Shown here: positions 62,119-64,000 of the stretch, piece after piece
How the letters are laid out: every line of letters starts with the position of its first letter
Position numbering within the stretch: position 1 is the stretch's first letter
Assembly: GCF_902859695.1 (NCBI RefSeq)
Contig: NZ_CADIJL010000006.1
Span: 174,610 to 238,609, forward strand
Direction of reading: 5' to 3'
From: Achromobacter ruhlandii
GTDB lineage: Bacteria > Pseudomonadota > Gammaproteobacteria > Burkholderiales > Burkholderiaceae_B
DNA: 64,000 nucleotides
Notes under the pieces: generated by a model
What the model saw: the letters and a program-made list of their open reading frames with translations, nothing else
What the model was told of the DNA's origin: nothing
The model's database searches: none
Made by a program: the position numbers and the translations under genes

Positions 62119-62724
62119 TCAGGCGCGGATCCAGCCGCGCGCGATGGGCAGGGCCAGCAGCCTGCGGTAGATGGCCTGCGACATGGCCGTGAGCGGCGCG
62201 CCGACGCGGCGCCAGACCGGCACGGCCAGCCCGGCGGCCACCGGCGCCAGCAGCAGGCCGCCGGCGATGTCCAGCGGGAAGTGCACGCCCAGATAGACCC
62301 GCGACAGCCCGACCACGGCCGCCAGCAGCAGCGTCGCATAGCCCCAGCCGGCCCAACGCCGGTCGAAGATCAGCGTGAACGCCAGCGTGGCGATGATGAT
62401 GGTGTGGTTGCTGGGGAACGATGAGGTGGCCTTGTGGGCGAAGAAGGCCTGGCCCAGCCCGAGCACGAATGGCCGCGGATGCGGCCACAGCGCGCCGCAC
62501 AGGTAGCTGATGCAGAGCGCGGCGCCGATGCCGACCAGTGCTTTGAGCACCAGGTCGCGCTGGGCCTGGGCGCCCCACAGCCAGAGCGCGGCCAGTACGA
62601 TGGGCACCAGCAGGATCAGCCGATTGGCGACGAACAGGCCCGCCTGGATGCGCCATCCGGGGCTGGCCGGATCGGCGTTGATCAGGAGAAACAGGGACTG
62701 ATTGAGAGGTTCCAGGAAATCCAT
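62119..62724 (-). CDS. PAP2-family phosphatase (undecaprenyl-PP phosphatase-like)
   Basis: A 201-residue membrane protein with five or six helices and the PAP2 motifs ALWPHPRPF, FPSNHT and SRVYLGVHFPLD. It resembles BcrC-type undecaprenyl-pyrophosphate phosphatases, which recycle the cell-wall lipid carrier and give some bacitracin resistance. It is convergent with ogt. Confidence 0.85.
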   Translation of the reverse strand: MDFLEPLNQSLFLLINADPASPGWRIQAGLFVANRLILLVPIVLAALWLWGAQAQRDLVLKALVGIGAALCISYLCGALWPHPRPFVLGLGQAFFAHKATSSFPSNHTIIIATLAFTLIFDRRWAGWGYATLLLAAVVGLSRVYLGVHFPLDIAGGLLLAPVAAGLAVPVWRRVGAPLTAMSQAIYRRLLALPIARGWIRA

Positions 62725-62947
62725 GACGCGTCATCGGGGTGAAATTATTTCGTTGGGCGCGATGGTAGACCGGTTTGCCGTCAATTCCCTTGCAAAACGT
62801 GGCCGGATCCCGGGATTTACTTCTGGATGCGAATGTGGCTTTCCGTGGCACTTGCCGGCGGGCGGGGCAGGGACGCGGCGGCGCGGCCCGCGCGGGCCGG
62901 ACCGCGACAGCCACGGGGCGGCCGCGCCGAGTCCGCCGCCACGGCGC
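62725..62947. other. 223-base gap between PAP2 and arsC
   Basis: The first 60 bases are AT-richer and probably carry the PAP2 promoter. The remaining bases are GC-rich without a supported gene or clear hairpin. Confidence 0.4.
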
Positions 62948-63376
62948 TCACTTGGCGATGCGCTTGCCCTGCGCGTCGATCACCGCTTCGCCGTCTTCCT
63001 TGGTGAAGGCGCCTTGCTGCGGCGCGGGCAGGATGTCCAGCACCAGTTCGGACGGGCGGCACAGGCGCGCGCCCAGCGGGGTGCTGACGAAGGGGCGGTT
63101 CAGCAGGATCGGGTGGGCCTCGATGGCGTCCAGCAGGGCGTCGTCGCTCAGGGAGGTGTCATCCAGGCCGAGTTCGGCGTAGGGCGTGCCCTTTTCGCGC
63201 AGCGCGTCGCGCACGGTGATGCCGGCGCGCTTGAACAGCGCCTTCAGGTCGGCGCGCGAGGGCGGCGTTTCCAGGTACAGCACCACGGTCGGCTCGATGC
63301 CGGCATTGCGGATCATGGCCAGCGTGTTGCGCGAGGTGCCGCACTTGGGGTTGTGGTAGATGGTGACGTCGGACAT
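62948..63376 (-). CDS. arsC: glutaredoxin-dependent arsenate reductase (ArsC)
   Basis: A 142-residue ArsC of the thioredoxin-fold, glutaredoxin-dependent class. Cys12 in HNPKCGTSRN is catalytic, and the arsenate-binding Arg residues lie in LLNRPFVSTPLGARLCRP. It reduces arsenate to arsenite. No arsenite exporter or ArsR is adjacent, so it acts alone or with genes elsewhere; some members are general reductases. Confidence 0.9.
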   Translation of the reverse strand: MSDVTIYHNPKCGTSRNTLAMIRNAGIEPTVVLYLETPPSRADLKALFKRAGITVRDALREKGTPYAELGLDDTSLSDDALLDAIEAHPILLNRPFVSTPLGARLCRPSELVLDILPAPQQGAFTKEDGEAVIDAQGKRIAK

Positions 63377-63453
63377 GGCGCTTTCCTTGCGATGGTGCGG
63401 GGACAAGGCAGGAGCATAGTGCATTCCCGCCCGGTCCTCGCCGCCGCGCGGTT

Positions 63454-64000
63454 TCAGGCGCGCAGCTTGCGGCCCAGCCGGCGCCAGCCGATCACCACGC
63501 CGGTCAGGCTCAGGGCCACGCCGCCCAGGCTCAGGCACACCAGCAGGATGTCCCACAGCGGCCGCCGCGCCAGCAGGCCGGTCCAGTCCCAACTGTGCAG
63601 GAAGGCGAACAGCCAGCGGCTGGCGCGGTTGCCGCGGTCCTGCCGGCTCAGCACCTGGCCGGTGCGCGGGTCCAGGTAGACCCAGCTGGCCTGCGGGTCG
63701 TCGAACACCAGGCGCCACACCGGCAGCGGCTTCTCGATGTGGCCGAGCATGGCGTGCTCGTCGCGGCCGTAGTAGTAGAAGTCGTAGCGGTCCAGCACCT
63801 GCAGGTCCGTCAGCGTGGCGCCGGGCACCAGGCGCGCGGCGGCCGCGCGCAGGGCCACGGGGTCGAGCGTGACGGGCTGCGCGTCGGCGGCCGCCAGCAG
63901 TAGCGGCGCGGCCGGGTTGCTACGGGCCAGCACCAGGTCGCGGCCGTCGACGCGGGTCCAGCGCAGTTCGCGCGGCGCGGCGGGCAGGGCGGCGATCAGC
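63454..64000 (-). CDS. PepSY-domain membrane protein, 5' end beyond the window
   Basis: An open frame that runs off the right edge; 181 residues are visible. A PepSY-like domain (GATLTDLQVLDRYDFYYYG, then LPVWRLVFDDPQASWVYLDP) is followed by one helix at the C-terminus (LLVCLSLGGVALSLTGVVIG). PepSY-TM proteins are often iron- or heme-related reductases (PiuB-like). The start lies beyond 64000. Confidence 0.8.
   Translation of the reverse strand, partial: LIAALPAAPRELRWTRVDGRDLVLARSNPAAPLLLAAADAQPVTLDPVALRAAAARLVPGATLTDLQVLDRYDFYYYGRDEHAMLGHIEKPLPVWRLVFDDPQASWVYLDPRTGQVLSRQDRGNRASRWLFAFLHSWDWTGLLARRPLWDILLVCLSLGGVALSLTGVVIGWRRLGRKLRA

Overview
The window is GC-rich chromosomal DNA from a betaproteobacterium, most likely Alcaligenaceae (Achromobacter or Bordetella). 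The evidence is a hurIR-bhuRSTUV heme-uptake locus, a tripartite-tricarboxylate (Bug) binding protein, many LysR regulators, two DUF4148 exported proteins, and a bo3-type cyoABCD operon beside a RegBA-type two-component system. I see no tRNA, rRNA, CRISPR array, insertion sequence or phage gene. Coding density is high and both edges cut genes (a start at 1-54, an open PepSY gene at 63454-64000).

Layout. 1-11.2 kb: small transport and regulation modules (alpha/beta hydrolase/LysR, an SDR, TSUP permease/LysR, MATE pump/MarR, B3/4-domain protein, EamA exporter, AraC, LysR). 11.3-13.7 kb: maeB-type malic enzyme with a strong terminator. 13.8-20 kb: small exported proteins, slyX, a YncD-like TonB receptor, a fimbrial-adhesin-like gene whose start is out of frame by one A, an orphan nifQ-like gene and a DUF3995 membrane protein. 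20.1-26 kb: regB-regA-cyoABCD, all on the minus strand, with two RegA-like inverted repeats between regA and cyoA. 26.2-28.5 kb: a DUF4148 protein and a copper-handling group (PCuAC, SCO, DUF2946). 28.5-31.3 kb: an overlapping pair made of a MASE1/PAS-like membrane sensor and a three-part protein (alpha/beta hydrolase with a cysteine nucleophile, NTF2-like domain, divergent acyl-CoA-binding domain). This pair is the least familiar system in the window. 31.5-35 kb: a LysM/degenerate LytM lipoprotein, a block of GC-rich repeats, and a cystine-type ABC importer. 35-40.4 kb: a NylC-like P1 peptidase, HlyIII, and an Lrp regulator/kynureninase/aromatic permease group. 40.5-50.7 kb: LysR-linked metabolic and transport modules, a VOC protein with a WYL regulator, a Bug/esterase pair, an exported 2H-phosphoesterase-like protein and CopD. 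50.9-58.9 kb: the complete heme-uptake locus. 59-64 kb: yajQ, a long inverted-repeat element, divergent ada-alkA and ogt repair genes, a PAP2 phosphatase, arsC and a PepSY protein.

How the parts work together. Heme uptake reads as one surface-signalling system: BhuR at the outer membrane, HurR and HurI for signalling, BhuTUV for inner-membrane import, BhuS in the cytoplasm, and a Fur-like site before hurI. RegBA probably senses quinone redox state and acts on the adjacent quinol oxidase. Two LysR paralogues (4724-5653 and 42572-43492) each sit beside a different anion-type permease, which suggests duplication of regulator modules. Functions are inferred from visible motifs and family knowledge; no database search was run.
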